Shown: positions 26,348 to 34,954 of the stretch, piece by piece | Numbering within the stretch: the first letter of the stretch is position 1 | How the letters are laid out: each line of letters opens with the position of its first letter | Source: Clostridiaceae bacterium | Lineage (GTDB): Bacteria; Bacillota; Clostridia; Lachnospirales; Lachnospiraceae | Length of the DNA stretch: 49,375 nt | Direction: 5' to 3' | Assembly: GCA_910575585.1 (NCBI GenBank) | Contig: CAJTGF010000041.1 | Span: 1-49,375, forward strand | The notes under the pieces: model-generated | Seen by the model: the letters and a program-made list of their open reading frames with translations, nothing else | Databases searched by the model: none | What the model was told of the DNA's origin: nothing | Made by a program: the position numbers and the translations under genes

Positions 26348-26376
26348 ATCTTACCATAAAAAAGCGAAAATTACAA
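26348..26376 (-). promoter_or_regulatory. Probable promoter of the Rpn-family gene
   Basis: On the minus strand TTGTAA (26371-26376), a 17-base spacer and TAAGAT (26348-26353), about 75 bases before the start codon. A weak AGAGGTG ribosome binding site lies about 13 bases before the ATG. Confidence 0.45.
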
Positions 26377-26449
26377 TTTGCTTTCCTGCTGACAACAGCA
26401 GAACTCTCCTAATCCGCTTTTTGGCCTTAAAATTCTTTCCTATTTTTAA

Positions 26450-26478
26450 TTGGCACACCATCGGCACAACATTGGCAC
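26450..26478 (+). repeat. TTGGCAC iterons, Tad operon
   Basis: TTGGCAC at 26450 and 26472 with TCGGCAC at 26461; start-to-start spacing is exactly 11 bases. The last copy opens a 29-bp block (26472-26500) identical to 8034-8062 upstream of the transfer operon. Conservation stops sharply on the gene side except for the -10 position. Confidence 0.8.
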
Positions 26479-26488
26479 GGTTCTGCTC

Positions 26489-26517
26489 TTTCCCCGTAAA
26501 GGCGTCCATGCTATACT
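26489..26517 (+). promoter_or_regulatory. Tad pilus operon promoter
   Basis: TTTCCC (26489-26494) and TATACT (26512-26517) are separated by 17 bases, the same geometry as at 8051-8079. Good -10, poor -35, iterons directly upstream. Shared control of the two operons is the simplest reading. Confidence 0.65.
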
Positions 26518-26541
26518 TGGTACAGTCAAAAATATGTAAAG

Positions 26542-26574
26542 CAGCCGTTTTCCATTCCGGGAGACGGCTGTTTT
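26542..26574 (+). terminator. Leader hairpin with T-run before the Tad operon
   Basis: CAGCCGTTTTCC (26542-26553) pairs with GGGAGACGGCTG (26559-26570), with two G-U pairs and one mismatch, and is followed by TTTT. It lies about 25 bases after the expected transcription start and before the first gene. This resembles the arrangement in the transfer-operon leader and suggests attenuation. Confidence 0.55.
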
Positions 26575-26598
26575 CGTCAGAAAGGCGGTGGTTTTACT

Positions 26599-27099
26599 TT
26601 GTCCCAAACAATGTCCAAAGCAGCCGGCAGGGCGTCTCCCCAGAAGGGCAGCCCCGGCAGGAACCCGGTGGCCATACTGAAAAGTGAGAATGGTGATGTC
26701 AACTATTTCAGTACGGTGGTGTTCATCTTCATAGCGGTGCTCCTGCTGGCATTCATCCTGAATCTGTTCAGCATCATCTCCACCAAACAGGAGCTGGACC
26801 ACTGTGCAGACCAGATGGTGAAGCAGATCCAGCTTTCCGGGGGCGTCAACGGGGAAACAGAACAGCTTTTTAACTTCCTCTGTTCCCAGATCGAAGGGGC
26901 TGAGAATATCTCCTACTCCATTGACGCCTCCTACAAGTCGCCCACCCCGTCCGGCATGAGCCGGGCCATCCAACTGGGGACTCCCTTCTACATCACCATC
27001 ACGGGCAGGGCAAAGCTGGGCGGTTTCTGGAATTTCAACCTGGTGAACATTACCGTTGTCTCCAGGGGCGCTGGTGTCAGCGAGCATTACTGGAAGTGA
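26599..27099 (+). CDS. TadE-like pseudopilin 1
   Basis: 166 aa, starting at TTG 26599 (ATG 26611 is an alternative). A basic N-terminus ends at NGD, followed by one long hydrophobic helix (about 39-60) and an extracellular domain with two Cys. This is the layout of TadE/TadF minor pilins. The G-D step at the membrane edge also occurs in the next gene and in the 73-aa pilin-like gene at the operon end, so it may be the prepilin cleavage site. First gene of the Tad operon. It may correspond to the DUF4320 proteins found near CpaF in Firmicutes, a recollection rather than a search. Confidence 0.7.
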   Translation: MSQTMSKAAGRASPQKGSPGRNPVAILKSENGDVNYFSTVVFIFIAVLLLAFILNLFSIISTKQELDHCADQMVKQIQLSGGVNGETEQLFNFLCSQIEGAENISYSIDASYKSPTPSGMSRAIQLGTPFYITITGRAKLGGFWNFNLVNITVVSRGAGVSEHYWK

Positions 27100-27107
27100 G
27101 GTGGCGT

Positions 27108-27623
27108 ATGAAAAAACCGTACCAACGCATGAAAGGCAGCACAGGCAGGAATCCCCTCCGGAATGACCGTGGGGATATTTCTATCTTTACCTGTTTTTTT
27201 GTGGTAGGGATTGTGATGCTGGTCTCCTTCCTGCTGCTGTATGCCTCTATCCGCATCACCTGCATCAACATCCGTAACGGCGCAAAGATGGAGCTGAACA
27301 ATCTAAGCGCCAGCATCTATGCGGACACCTACCGTTCCCAGAGGGAGACCAATTTCAGCGAATACTTAAATACCCTCTACTCCAGCGGGGGCTATACCGC
27401 CATGCTGGAGGACATGGTGACAGACGGGCTCGCCAGCAAGATCCCCCTTTCCACGGATGACTACCAGGTAAGGGACATCAGCCTCGCGTTCCATGTAACA
27501 GGCGACCGGGTGGAGTATGTATTTACCTGCAACGTGGAGTTCTATGTCTACATGTTCGGTCACTCCTACCCCGCCATCACCCGGCCCGTGGAACTGACCG
27601 GTTACCACAACACCAAATTTTGA
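27108..27623 (+). CDS. TadE-like pseudopilin 2
   Basis: 171 aa from ATG 27108, with GAGG 6 bases upstream; a GTG at 27096 overlapping the previous stop is an alternative. A basic N-terminus (KKPYQRMKGS...RNDRGD) is followed by one transmembrane helix (about 29-50) and an extracellular domain of about 120 residues. It shares the pattern basic region, G-D, helix with the preceding protein. Minor pilins of this type help to start or anchor Tad pili. It is probably co-translated with pseudopilin 1. Confidence 0.68.
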   Translation: MKKPYQRMKGSTGRNPLRNDRGDISIFTCFFVVGIVMLVSFLLLYASIRITCINIRNGAKMELNNLSASIYADTYRSQRETNFSEYLNTLYSSGGYTAMLEDMVTDGLASKIPLSTDDYQVRDISLAFHVTGDRVEYVFTCNVEFYVYMFGHSYPAITRPVELTGYHNTKF

Positions 27624-27649
27624 CCAACCACGAAAGGAGCTTACCTCTT

Positions 27650-27766
27650 ATGAAGAAATTGTTTACATCCAAAAAAATCATTTTCGCCACCCTCTTTACG
27701 GCCCTTGCCGGCTTCCTGACCTTCCGCCTGATCGGGCGCCGCAGGGCAGCAGGAACTGATTCATGA
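27650..27766 (+). CDS. Small single-pass membrane protein, 38 aa
   Basis: ATG at 27650 follows a GAAAGGAG site by 9 bases. The peptide starts MKKLFTSKK, has one hydrophobic helix (IIFATLFTALAGFLTF) and ends RLIGRRRAAGTDS. Charged ends on both sides of one helix suggest a tiny membrane protein. It lies in the Tad operon between the second pseudopilin and the anchored acidic protein. No family recognised; supported by the ribosome binding site, spacing and sensible topology. Confidence 0.6.
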   Translation: MKKLFTSKKIIFATLFTALAGFLTFRLIGRRRAAGTDS

Positions 27767-27867
27767 TCATCAAACTGCTAATGTTTGATAAATTTAATCT
27801 TCTGTTGAAAAACTTTGCCATAAAACCGTAAAGGATATACAGAAAGAAAAAAGGAGATGACTGCTAT

Positions 27868-28437
27868 ATGAAAAAATTTTTAAAGTCCAAAGGGTTCCTC
27901 GTGACCGTCCTTTCTGTTTCCTGCATCGCCATCCTCGCCGCCTGCTGGCTTGTGGGGCGGGATACAAAGACCGCCTTCCTGCCGGATGGGCAGCCCCCGG
28001 ATGCCGTCCAGGAGGAATGGAAGGATACCCCGGATGCCACGGAAGGCTCCTGGGAGCACGCAGACAGCAACATCCAAAACCAGGACAATGCAGCGGACAA
28101 GCTGGAAGATTACCCCAAAGTAGCAGAGGAATCGGAGCAGGAAGTTGTAGTTGACTTCGTTCCCACAGAAACAAAGGAGGAAACGCCTCCCCCGCCCCCG
28201 GAAGGCAAGACTGCCATCACGGACCCCGGTGAGGGCCATCCCGTGAACCCGGCCCCGGAAACAGCCCCGTCTTCCACAGATACCGGAAAGGACAGTACGC
28301 CTCCTGCCGGCACCACCAATGAAAACGGGGCTGTATACGATCCCGTTTTTGGATGGGTTGTTCCCGGACAGGTCAACCAGGCCACTGTGGACAGCAGCGG
28401 AGATCCTAACAAGATGGTCGGGAACATGGGGAACTGA
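27868..28437 (+). CDS. Membrane-anchored acidic Pro-rich protein
   Basis: 189 aa, ATG behind AAGGAGA. The basic start (MKKFLKSKG) and a hydrophobic helix contain a possible lipobox, LAAC, so it may be a lipoprotein or simply N-anchored. The rest is acidic and Pro/Thr-rich and probably extended, ending with YDPVFGWVVPGQVNQ, a compact conserved-looking motif. It resembles a wall-spanning stalk. Possibly DUF6550 of Firmicute ICEs (uncertain). A strong terminator follows, splitting the operon. Confidence 0.65.
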   Translation: MKKFLKSKGFLVTVLSVSCIAILAACWLVGRDTKTAFLPDGQPPDAVQEEWKDTPDATEGSWEHADSNIQNQDNAADKLEDYPKVAEESEQEVVVDFVPTETKEETPPPPPEGKTAITDPGEGHPVNPAPETAPSSTDTGKDSTPPAGTTNENGAVYDPVFGWVVPGQVNQATVDSSGDPNKMVGNMGN

Positions 28438-28484
28438 TGATGCCCTGCTGAGTATCACAGATACACAACTGAATACTGAAACCG

Positions 28485-28517
28485 GAAAACCGCCTCAGAA
28501 ATGGCGGTTTTCTTTTT
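28485..28517 (+). terminator. Intrinsic terminator inside the Tad operon
   Basis: Perfect 10-bp stem GAAAACCGCC (28485-28494)/GGCGGTTTTC (28503-28512), 8-base loop, five T. It lies between the acidic anchored protein and the large secreted protein. Unless read through, it limits expression of the downstream assembly genes relative to the pseudopilins; I see no clear promoter directly after it. Confidence 0.85.
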
Positions 28518-28545
28518 ATAGAAAAAGATTGGAGTGTGATATTGT

Positions 28546-30243
28546 TTGAAACGCTTTTATGCCCTCCTCTGCACCGCCGCCCTTGTGCTCTGCCTGTGTC
28601 CTGCACAGGCTTTCGCTTCCGGGCAGGGCAACATTGACGGCGGCGGGGGAAACATGAACCAGGGCACCTCCACCAACTTCTGGTCTCCCGGCAACGATGG
28701 CGTCCGGGTGACGGTGGTGGATGCCCAGTCCGGCTCCGCCGTGAGCACGCCCGTGGATTTCTCCAACCGAAGCCAGGCATCCACGATGCTCCATTTTGGA
28801 AAGATGAACAAGATCCAGTACCGGGACGGGACTTCGCTCTCCCTGCAGTCCGGCGTCCCTTACAACTGCCTGCAGCCGGCCTATTCCATGCCGGCCATCA
28901 TCAACAGCAACAGCCGGCCCGCTTCCATCGAAGCCATCAAACGCTATTTCTGTTCGGAATACGCCTGCATGATGGTAGCCGATGCCACAGGTGTAAACTA
29001 CGAGAGCATGCTGTCCGGGCAGTACAAGATCCTGCTGGAGCCCATTGCCTATGTGACCTTCAATGGGACAAAATACGCTTTTACCGCAACGGAAGCCGCC
29101 CTCTACGACCAGCTCTCCGGTGGCTCCCTCAGAAGTAAGCTGCCCTCGGCGGCTTTCCAGAACCTCCCCCTTTCCCTGTTCCTGGAGTACAGCGACCTGG
29201 GCTTTCCCGCCTGGACCGGAGGCAGGCGCGGGATACAGTCCAATGGGAATATCATCAGCTCCCTTGGGATCGGCATTGTCTGGTTTGAAGAGACCGAAGA
29301 ACCGGGCGGGGAGATCGAGGCGCCGGACGTGGAATACCGGGTGGATACGGATGTGATCACTGCCATCCGGCTGCGGACAGGAGGACGCCTTACCCCGGAC
29401 AACCCGGCAACGGTCACGTTCCATATCATGGGCAGGAGTTACACCGTCCGGAACATTGTCATACCGGCCAATGACTCCCAGCTGGTATGGGTGAAATGGC
29501 ATACGCCCGACACGCCCCAGACCATCACGATCACGGTGTCATTGAGCAGGGGCTTCACCGCCCAGGATACCTTTGTGGCAAAGATTGTGGACCTGAACGA
29601 AAAAATACCGCCCGATCCCCTGGCAACAGACGTGAACCCCGGCTATTCCGTTCCCGCACTCCCCTCCAATCCGCAGAAGCTCAGTGCGAACTGGGGCGTG
29701 TGGAGCTGTTACTGGGTCCCGGACTGGCAATGGTGCAGCCACGAGGAAGATGACGGCCACTGGGTAGACCGGGGAGACTGGGAGTATGACTATACCGGCT
29801 ATTCGGCCTCCATCAGCGGGACTATGACCCTGATGCCGGATGATATCGTCCCCACCGCCAACGGGAAGGACATGAAGAGCGGCTACGGCGTGAAAACGGA
29901 AGTGCGGGCCGTGTTATCCACAAACTCACCGGACGGGCACCACAGCAACCCGCAGACTGCTTTTTCTGTATTTCCAGAATTCCAGTATAAGATTTACCTG
30001 CGGCTTTTGCAGCGCGTCTCCAGCGGGCGCAGCGCAAGGTTCACCTTCCAGCCCAATGAGTTCTCCACCTACGGGCGCACCGTGCATTTCACGCCTGTAT
30101 GGTTCCCGGACAGCACCAGCTATGTGGTGTATACCCAGGTATGGGACGCATGGACGCCGGACGGGATGCTCTCGGTCAACCTGGATGACTACATCACCAT
30201 CCACCAGAGCGTGTTTGATGACTGGTATACCAACCGTGAATAG
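28546..30243 (+). CDS. Large secreted protein of the pilus operon (possible adhesin)
   Basis: 565 aa from TTG 28546 (GGAG about 11 bases upstream). A clear signal peptide ends AQAFA-S, followed by a Gly/Asn-rich stretch and a long extracellular region rich in Tyr, Trp, Ser and beta-strand-like segments. Trp-rich motifs (WGVWSCYWVPDWQWC) lie near residue 385-400. There is no C-terminal anchor or LPXTG motif, so it is either released or bound to other surface parts. The stop overlaps the A24 peptidase gene. A pilus-tip or adhesin role is suggested by location only; no family recognised. Confidence 0.65.
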   Translation: MKRFYALLCTAALVLCLCPAQAFASGQGNIDGGGGNMNQGTSTNFWSPGNDGVRVTVVDAQSGSAVSTPVDFSNRSQASTMLHFGKMNKIQYRDGTSLSLQSGVPYNCLQPAYSMPAIINSNSRPASIEAIKRYFCSEYACMMVADATGVNYESMLSGQYKILLEPIAYVTFNGTKYAFTATEAALYDQLSGGSLRSKLPSAAFQNLPLSLFLEYSDLGFPAWTGGRRGIQSNGNIISSLGIGIVWFEETEEPGGEIEAPDVEYRVDTDVITAIRLRTGGRLTPDNPATVTFHIMGRSYTVRNIVIPANDSQLVWVKWHTPDTPQTITITVSLSRGFTAQDTFVAKIVDLNEKIPPDPLATDVNPGYSVPALPSNPQKLSANWGVWSCYWVPDWQWCSHEEDDGHWVDRGDWEYDYTGYSASISGTMTLMPDDIVPTANGKDMKSGYGVKTEVRAVLSTNSPDGHHSNPQTAFSVFPEFQYKIYLRLLQRVSSGRSARFTFQPNEFSTYGRTVHFTPVWFPDSTSYVVYTQVWDAWTPDGMLSVNLDDYITIHQSVFDDWYTNRE

Positions 30244-30703
30244 CAGCCCCATTTTCCTTTATGAACTGATGGCCTTTGCGTGCATTGCTGGATTTGCCGC
30301 ATATGACCTGAAAAAGAGGCGGGTGCCCGGCCGGGCGCTCCTGCTCTTCCTCCCCTTTGCGCTTGCGGCGCCCCTGGTACGTGCAGGGCTTTTCGGAACC
30401 GCCCTCCTGCCGCTTTTATTCCTTTTCTCTTTTTCCGGGGCAGGAGCCGGCTTCCTGGTCCTGCTGGCCGCCGCACTGGTGTCAAAAGAAGGCGCCGGGA
30501 TCGGGGGCGGGGATATCAAGCTGGCCGGGATCATGGGCCTTATCTACGGCCCCTCCCGTATGCTGGCCGTCCTGCTCATTGCTTCCGGCCTTGCGGCCTG
30601 TATCTCCCTGGCAGCAGGGCGGAAAAAGGGGATGCTTTCCCTTCCCTTTGTGCCGTTCCTGATGGTCGGGAGCCTGGCCGTTACCATAACTGCAATCCTA
30701 TAA
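30236..30703 (+). CDS. A24 prepilin peptidase (CpaA/TadV-like)
   Basis: Membrane aspartic peptidase that cleaves the leader of Tad/Flp prepilins. 155 aa from GTG 30236, overlapping the previous stop by 8 bases; ATG 30269 is an alternative start. Catalytic aspartates are D24 (FAAYDLKKRRVP) and D93 in GIGGGDIK, the GxGD motif of the A24 family. Several transmembrane helices surround these. The short form, lacking an N-terminal methylase domain, is typical for TadV/CpaA. It identifies the operon as a genuine prepilin-processing system. Confidence 0.9.
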   Translation: MNSSPIFLYELMAFACIAGFAAYDLKKRRVPGRALLLFLPFALAAPLVRAGLFGTALLPLLFLFSFSGAGAGFLVLLAAALVSKEGAGIGGGDIKLAGIMGLIYGPSRMLAVLLIASGLAACISLAAGRKKGMLSLPFVPFLMVGSLAVTITAIL

Positions 30704-30818
30704 CTTCATCTGCCAAACTAATTGCGCTGTGTATCGTAGAAGCGCATAGAACCAGCACCTGTTTTATCTGACAGGGCTGACAGACAGATGCCACACTTTA
30801 TATTACAGGAGTGAGAAC

Positions 30819-31724
30819 ATGAAACTGAATAACCGCTTTATCTTCGGCCTGCTCAGCATCCTGCTGGCAGCCGTTATCGCCTTTGTCGCCCTGCCCACCA
30901 TTGCGAAGCAGACCAACGGCAAGACAGAGATCGTCCGGGTCACAAAACCCGTGCTGAAAGGGGAACAGCTCTCGGCAGACAATACGGAGACCGTGGAGGT
31001 GGGGAGTTGCAACCTTCCCCCCAATATCGCCCACTCCCTTGAGGATGTGAAAGACCTCTATGCCACGGCAGACTTATCCCAGGGGGATTATATCCTGGCC
31101 TCCAAGACCAGCGCCGTCCCGGTATCCTCGGACGTGGCCTTAAACAGCATCCCCTCCGGGAAGGTGGCCATCTCCCTGACTGTGAAAACACTGGCTTCCG
31201 GCCTGTCCGACAAGCTACAGCCGAATGACATCATCCGGGTATACCATTTCCTGGACGCGGCGGAGGAAGTCCCGGAGCTGCGTTTCGTCCGGGTGCTTTC
31301 CGTCACGGATGCCAAGGGCGTCAACGTGGACAACACAAAGGAGCCGGTGGAGGATGAAGAAAAACAGCAGTCCGCCACCATCACGGTACTTGCCAGCCCG
31401 GAACAGGCACGGGTCATCACCTCCCTGGAAAATGACGGGGTGGCCCATGTAGCCCTGATCTCCCGTAACAATGAAAAGCTGGCGGAGGAACTCCTGGCAG
31501 AGCAGGATGTGATCCTGCAGGAGATCTACTTCCCGGAGCCTTCCGATGAAGAAACAGAGGAAATGGCCGGGTACGGGGAAGCAGAAAATCCGGAAACGGA
31601 CGCTGTGGGAGAAACCGGGGAAGAACCTGCCTCTGGGGAACAAAAAGAATCGGGAAAAGAATCCGGAACCAGCGGGGAAAACTCCCCTGATAAAGAAGGA
31701 AACAAGGACGAAAACAAGACCTGA
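30819..31724 (+). CDS. cpaB: CpaB/RcpC-like SAF-domain pilus protein
   Basis: 301 aa. One N-terminal transmembrane helix (about 7-28) precedes an extracellular SAF domain (VTKPVLKGEQLSADN...LSQGDYILASK, about 40-95) and a RcpC/CpaB core with the VKTLASGLSDKLQPNDIIRVY segment. The C-terminal 60 residues are very acidic (Glu/Gly/Ser). CpaB proteins assist Tad pilus assembly outside the membrane. An ACAGGAG site precedes the ATG. It is separated from the peptidase gene by 115 bases and followed directly by the TadZ-like ATPase. Confidence 0.88.
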   Translation: MKLNNRFIFGLLSILLAAVIAFVALPTIAKQTNGKTEIVRVTKPVLKGEQLSADNTETVEVGSCNLPPNIAHSLEDVKDLYATADLSQGDYILASKTSAVPVSSDVALNSIPSGKVAISLTVKTLASGLSDKLQPNDIIRVYHFLDAAEEVPELRFVRVLSVTDAKGVNVDNTKEPVEDEEKQQSATITVLASPEQARVITSLENDGVAHVALISRNNEKLAEELLAEQDVILQEIYFPEPSDEETEEMAGYGEAENPETDAVGETGEEPASGEQKESGKESGTSGENSPDKEGNKDENKT

Positions 31725-31752
31725 CCGCAGACAGAAAGGAGGAATGGTTTCC

Positions 31753-32613
31753 ATGTCCAAAACAATCACGGTCTGGGGCAGCCCCGGCAGCGGCAAATCC
31801 ATGTTCTGCTGCATCCTTGCCAAGGCGCTGACCCGTGACAAACGAAAGGCCATCATCATCAGCGGGGAGCCCGGCATCCCCATGCTCCCGGTATGGCTCC
31901 CGGAGCAGATCACCACCACAGCCGTCTCCATCGGCCAGGTCCTGACCAGCGTGGAGATCGACACATCCCAGGTAGCCAGCCATGTGACGGTTCTGAAGAA
32001 TTACCCCTATATCGGCCTTATGGGATACTGCGCCGGGGAGAACCCGTTAAGCTATCCGGAAACGGACTACCAGATGGTCCTGCAGCTCATATCCTCGGCA
32101 AAGAAACTGGTGGATTACGTCATCCTGGACTGCGGCTCCGCCATGACCAACGTATTCACGCCTGCCGCCATTGAATCCGGCGACCTGGTACTCCGTATTG
32201 TGACGCCGGACTTAAAGGGCATCAATTACCTGAAAGCCCACCAGCCCCTGCTGGTAGACGGGCGTTTCCACTACCATGAGCACATGACCTTTGCGGGCAT
32301 GGCCCGCCCCTTCCACGCCTTTGACGAGATGGGGTACATCATCGGCGGCTTTGACGGCCTCCTGCCCTACGGGAAGGAGATCGACCGCTGCGCCACCGAA
32401 GGGGGCATGTTCCAGGCCATCAAATACTGCAACTCCAAATATACCGCCTCCTTAAATAAGGTCCTGGAAGCCCTGGAGCAGATGGAGCTTGCCGAGCGGC
32501 AGGAAGAGGATGCCTATGAAATGGAATATGGAGACGGGGCATATGCAGAGGATGAGTATGGACAGGAGCCGGATGGGGAAGACGAATACGGGGAGGATGA
32601 ATACGATGAATAA
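31753..32613 (+). CDS. TadZ/CpaE-like P-loop ATPase
   Basis: 286 aa from ATG 31753, about 9 bases after AAAGGAGGA; an in-frame ATG at 31744 is too close to the site. P-loop GSPGSGKS at residues 9-16 opens a MinD/ParA-like fold, with ILDCGSAMTN as the probable Walker B region. CpaE/TadZ proteins place the pilus machine in the cell. There is no N-terminal receiver domain. The C-terminal 40 residues form an acidic, repetitive Asp/Glu/Tyr/Gly tail. The end overlaps the CpaF gene by 8 bases. Confidence 0.82.
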   Translation: MSKTITVWGSPGSGKSMFCCILAKALTRDKRKAIIISGEPGIPMLPVWLPEQITTTAVSIGQVLTSVEIDTSQVASHVTVLKNYPYIGLMGYCAGENPLSYPETDYQMVLQLISSAKKLVDYVILDCGSAMTNVFTPAAIESGDLVLRIVTPDLKGINYLKAHQPLLVDGRFHYHEHMTFAGMARPFHAFDEMGYIIGGFDGLLPYGKEIDRCATEGGMFQAIKYCNSKYTASLNKVLEALEQMELAERQEEDAYEMEYGDGAYAEDEYGQEPDGEDEYGEDEYDE

Positions 32614-34018
32614 CTTAAATGATATTTTCTTTGCCCCCACGGAGAACGGCGACCTGACCTATGAGCAGGTGCTGGAGGATGTGCAGCACTATTTTTCCGA
32701 AAACCACGCCTCCACCATAGCCGGCGCCGGGGAAAATGATTCGCAACGTGCCGTCACTGTGTTAAAGGAGCTGATGGTGCAGTACCTGGTGAAACGCAAG
32801 TACGCCATCAAAGGGCTTACCACCGAGCAGCTGTGCGCCAGGCTTTATGAGGACATGGCCGGCTACTCCTTCTTAAAGAAATGGATCTACCAGCCGGGTG
32901 TGGAGGAGGTGAACATCAACGCCTACAACGATATCGAGGTCATCATGAACAGCGGGCGCAGCATCAAGATCCCGGACCGGTTTTCCTCCCCCCAGCACGC
33001 CATTGACGTGGTGCGGCGGATGCTGAACGCCTGCGGCATGGTCATTGACGACACCATGCCCTCGGTCATCGGCTTCCTGGACAAGAACATCCGTATCTCC
33101 GTGGATAAGACGCCCATCGTGGATTCGGAAGTGGGCATCAATGCCTCCATCCGTATCGTCAACCAGAATACGGTGTCCGAGGAAAAGCTCCTGGATTCCG
33201 GGAGCGCCACGCCGGAAATGCTCCACTTCCTGACCGCCTGCATCCGCTACGGGGTTTCCGTGTGCATTGCCGGCTCCACCGGTTCCGGGAAGACCACCAT
33301 CATGGCATGGCTCCTATCCAACGTGCTCAACAACCGCCGCCTCATTACCATAGAGGAAGGAAGCCGGGAATTCGATCTGGTGAAAAGGGACGCAGAGGGC
33401 AACATCCTGAATTCCGTGGTCCACCTGCTCACAAGGCCCCACGAAAACCCGTCCATGAACATCAACCAGGACTTCCTCCTGGAGCGTGTGCTGCGGAAAC
33501 ACCCGGACGTGATCGGCGTGGGCGAGATGCGGTCGGCGGCAGAAAGCCTGTCGGCGGCGGAAAGCTCCCGTACCGGCCACACAGTCTGCACCACCATCCA
33601 CTCCAACTCCTGCGAGAGCACCTACCGGCGCATGATGACCCTTGCCAAGCGGAAGTACAGCATGGACGATTCCATCCTGATGCAGATCATGGTGGAGGCA
33701 TACCCTGTGGTGGTGTTCACCAAGCAGCTGGAGGACCGCTCCCGGAAGATCATGGAGATCATCGAGGGGGAGGATTACCTGGACGGGAAGCTGATATACC
33801 GTTCCCTCTATAAATATGAGGTAGTGGACAACGTGACCGATGAACACGGGGCCGCCCACGTGGTAGGCCGCCACCGTAAGATAGGGGCCATGTCCGAGAC
33901 ACTGAAAAAACGGCTGCTGGACAACGGCATCTCCCACAAGGAGCTGCAGGAATTTTTAGACAGCGCCCCTCCCCGTAAAGGGGCTTTGGGGAAACAGCCG
34001 CCAGGAAAGGAGGTGTAG
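32606..34018 (+). CDS. cpaF: TadA/CpaF secretion ATPase
   Basis: Hexameric motor ATPase that powers Tad pilus assembly. 470 aa from ATG 32606, about 10 bases after GGAGG. Walker A AGSTGSGKTT starts at residue 222, followed by an Asp box (IEEGSREFDL), Walker B region (PDVIGVGEMRS) and His box (TTIHSNSC). These match the CpaF branch of the GspE/VirB11 superfamily. The order TadZ, CpaF, TadB, TadC that follows is diagnostic for Tad systems and rules out a VirB11 role as the best explanation. Confidence 0.95.
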   Translation: MNNLNDIFFAPTENGDLTYEQVLEDVQHYFSENHASTIAGAGENDSQRAVTVLKELMVQYLVKRKYAIKGLTTEQLCARLYEDMAGYSFLKKWIYQPGVEEVNINAYNDIEVIMNSGRSIKIPDRFSSPQHAIDVVRRMLNACGMVIDDTMPSVIGFLDKNIRISVDKTPIVDSEVGINASIRIVNQNTVSEEKLLDSGSATPEMLHFLTACIRYGVSVCIAGSTGSGKTTIMAWLLSNVLNNRRLITIEEGSREFDLVKRDAEGNILNSVVHLLTRPHENPSMNINQDFLLERVLRKHPDVIGVGEMRSAAESLSAAESSRTGHTVCTTIHSNSCESTYRRMMTLAKRKYSMDDSILMQIMVEAYPVVVFTKQLEDRSRKIMEIIEGEDYLDGKLIYRSLYKYEVVDNVTDEHGAAHVVGRHRKIGAMSETLKKRLLDNGISHKELQEFLDSAPPRKGALGKQPPGKEV

Positions 34019-34021
34019 GCA

Positions 34022-34954
34022 TTGCACTGGATCTATCTTATCTGTTTTACCCTGCTAAGCGCCGGGCTTCTGGCTCTCTTCCAGGTGCGGCCGCGGGACT
34101 TTACGGACGTTATCTTCAACACCGGTAGAAAGACCGCCACCCTGTCGGATGAGCTGAACGTGCTCATGGGGACGCCGGCCAGGGGGTTTTTCAACCAGGA
34201 CTATGAGATCAGGCAGATCTTAAAGGACACCGGGCGGGCTGACCGCTATGAGGCAGTCACCCGGCTGACCCTGATCCTTTTTGCGGTAGGGGCGGTGCTG
34301 GCGCTGCTGATCGGCAACGTGTACCTGGTCCCCATTTTAGGCCTGGGCTTTTCCCTGGTGCCCATATGGTATCTGCGCAGCACGGCGGCCAGCTATAAGA
34401 AACATCTGAACGAGGAGCTGGAGACCGCCATCTCCATCGTCACCACGTCCTACCTGCGGACGGAGGACCTGCTGCGCTCCGTAAGGGAGAACCTGCCTTA
34501 CATCAACGAACCAATAAAAGCCAACTTCGAGGCATTTGTATATGAGAGCGAGCTGATCAACGCCAACATGACCAGCGCCATCAACTCTTTGAAGATGAAG
34601 ATACCCAACCGGGTATTCCACGAGTGGGCCAATATCCTGATCCAGTGCCAGTCGGACCGTTCCATGAAGAATACGCTGCCAACCATTGTGCAGAAATTCT
34701 CCGATGTCCGTGTGGTGCAGTCGGAGCTGGAAGCCATGATGCAGGGCCCCCGGCGTGAAGCCATTACCATGATGTTCCTGGTGATCGCCAACGTGCCCCT
34801 GCTGTATTTCCTGAACAAAGACTGGTTCCATACCCTGATCTACACCACACCGGGAAAGATTGCCCTGGCCATCTGCGCGGCCATCATCCTGTTTGCCTTC
34901 ACGCAGATCATGAAACTGAGCAGGCCCATCGAATACGGAGGTGACGGAACATGA
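34022..34954 (+). CDS. tadB: TadB pilus assembly membrane protein
   Basis: 310 aa from TTG 34022 behind GAAAGGAGG. Type II secretion F-domain architecture: an N-terminal helix, two helices near 90-125, the cytoplasmic F domain (HLNEELETAISIVTTSYLR...), and two C-terminal helices. TadB and TadC form the inner-membrane platform on which CpaF acts. It follows cpaF by 3 bases and overlaps tadC with ATGA. Confidence 0.88.
   Translation: MHWIYLICFTLLSAGLLALFQVRPRDFTDVIFNTGRKTATLSDELNVLMGTPARGFFNQDYEIRQILKDTGRADRYEAVTRLTLILFAVGAVLALLIGNVYLVPILGLGFSLVPIWYLRSTAASYKKHLNEELETAISIVTTSYLRTEDLLRSVRENLPYINEPIKANFEAFVYESELINANMTSAINSLKMKIPNRVFHEWANILIQCQSDRSMKNTLPTIVQKFSDVRVVQSELEAMMQGPRREAITMMFLVIANVPLLYFLNKDWFHTLIYTTPGKIALAICAAIILFAFTQIMKLSRPIEYGGDGT

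Noticed and set aside
32606-34018. CpaF-like ATPase considered as VirB11 of the transfer system
   Set aside because: It sits between TadZ, TadB and TadC genes, 14 kb from VirB4 behind a separate promoter; Firmicute transfer systems usually lack VirB11.
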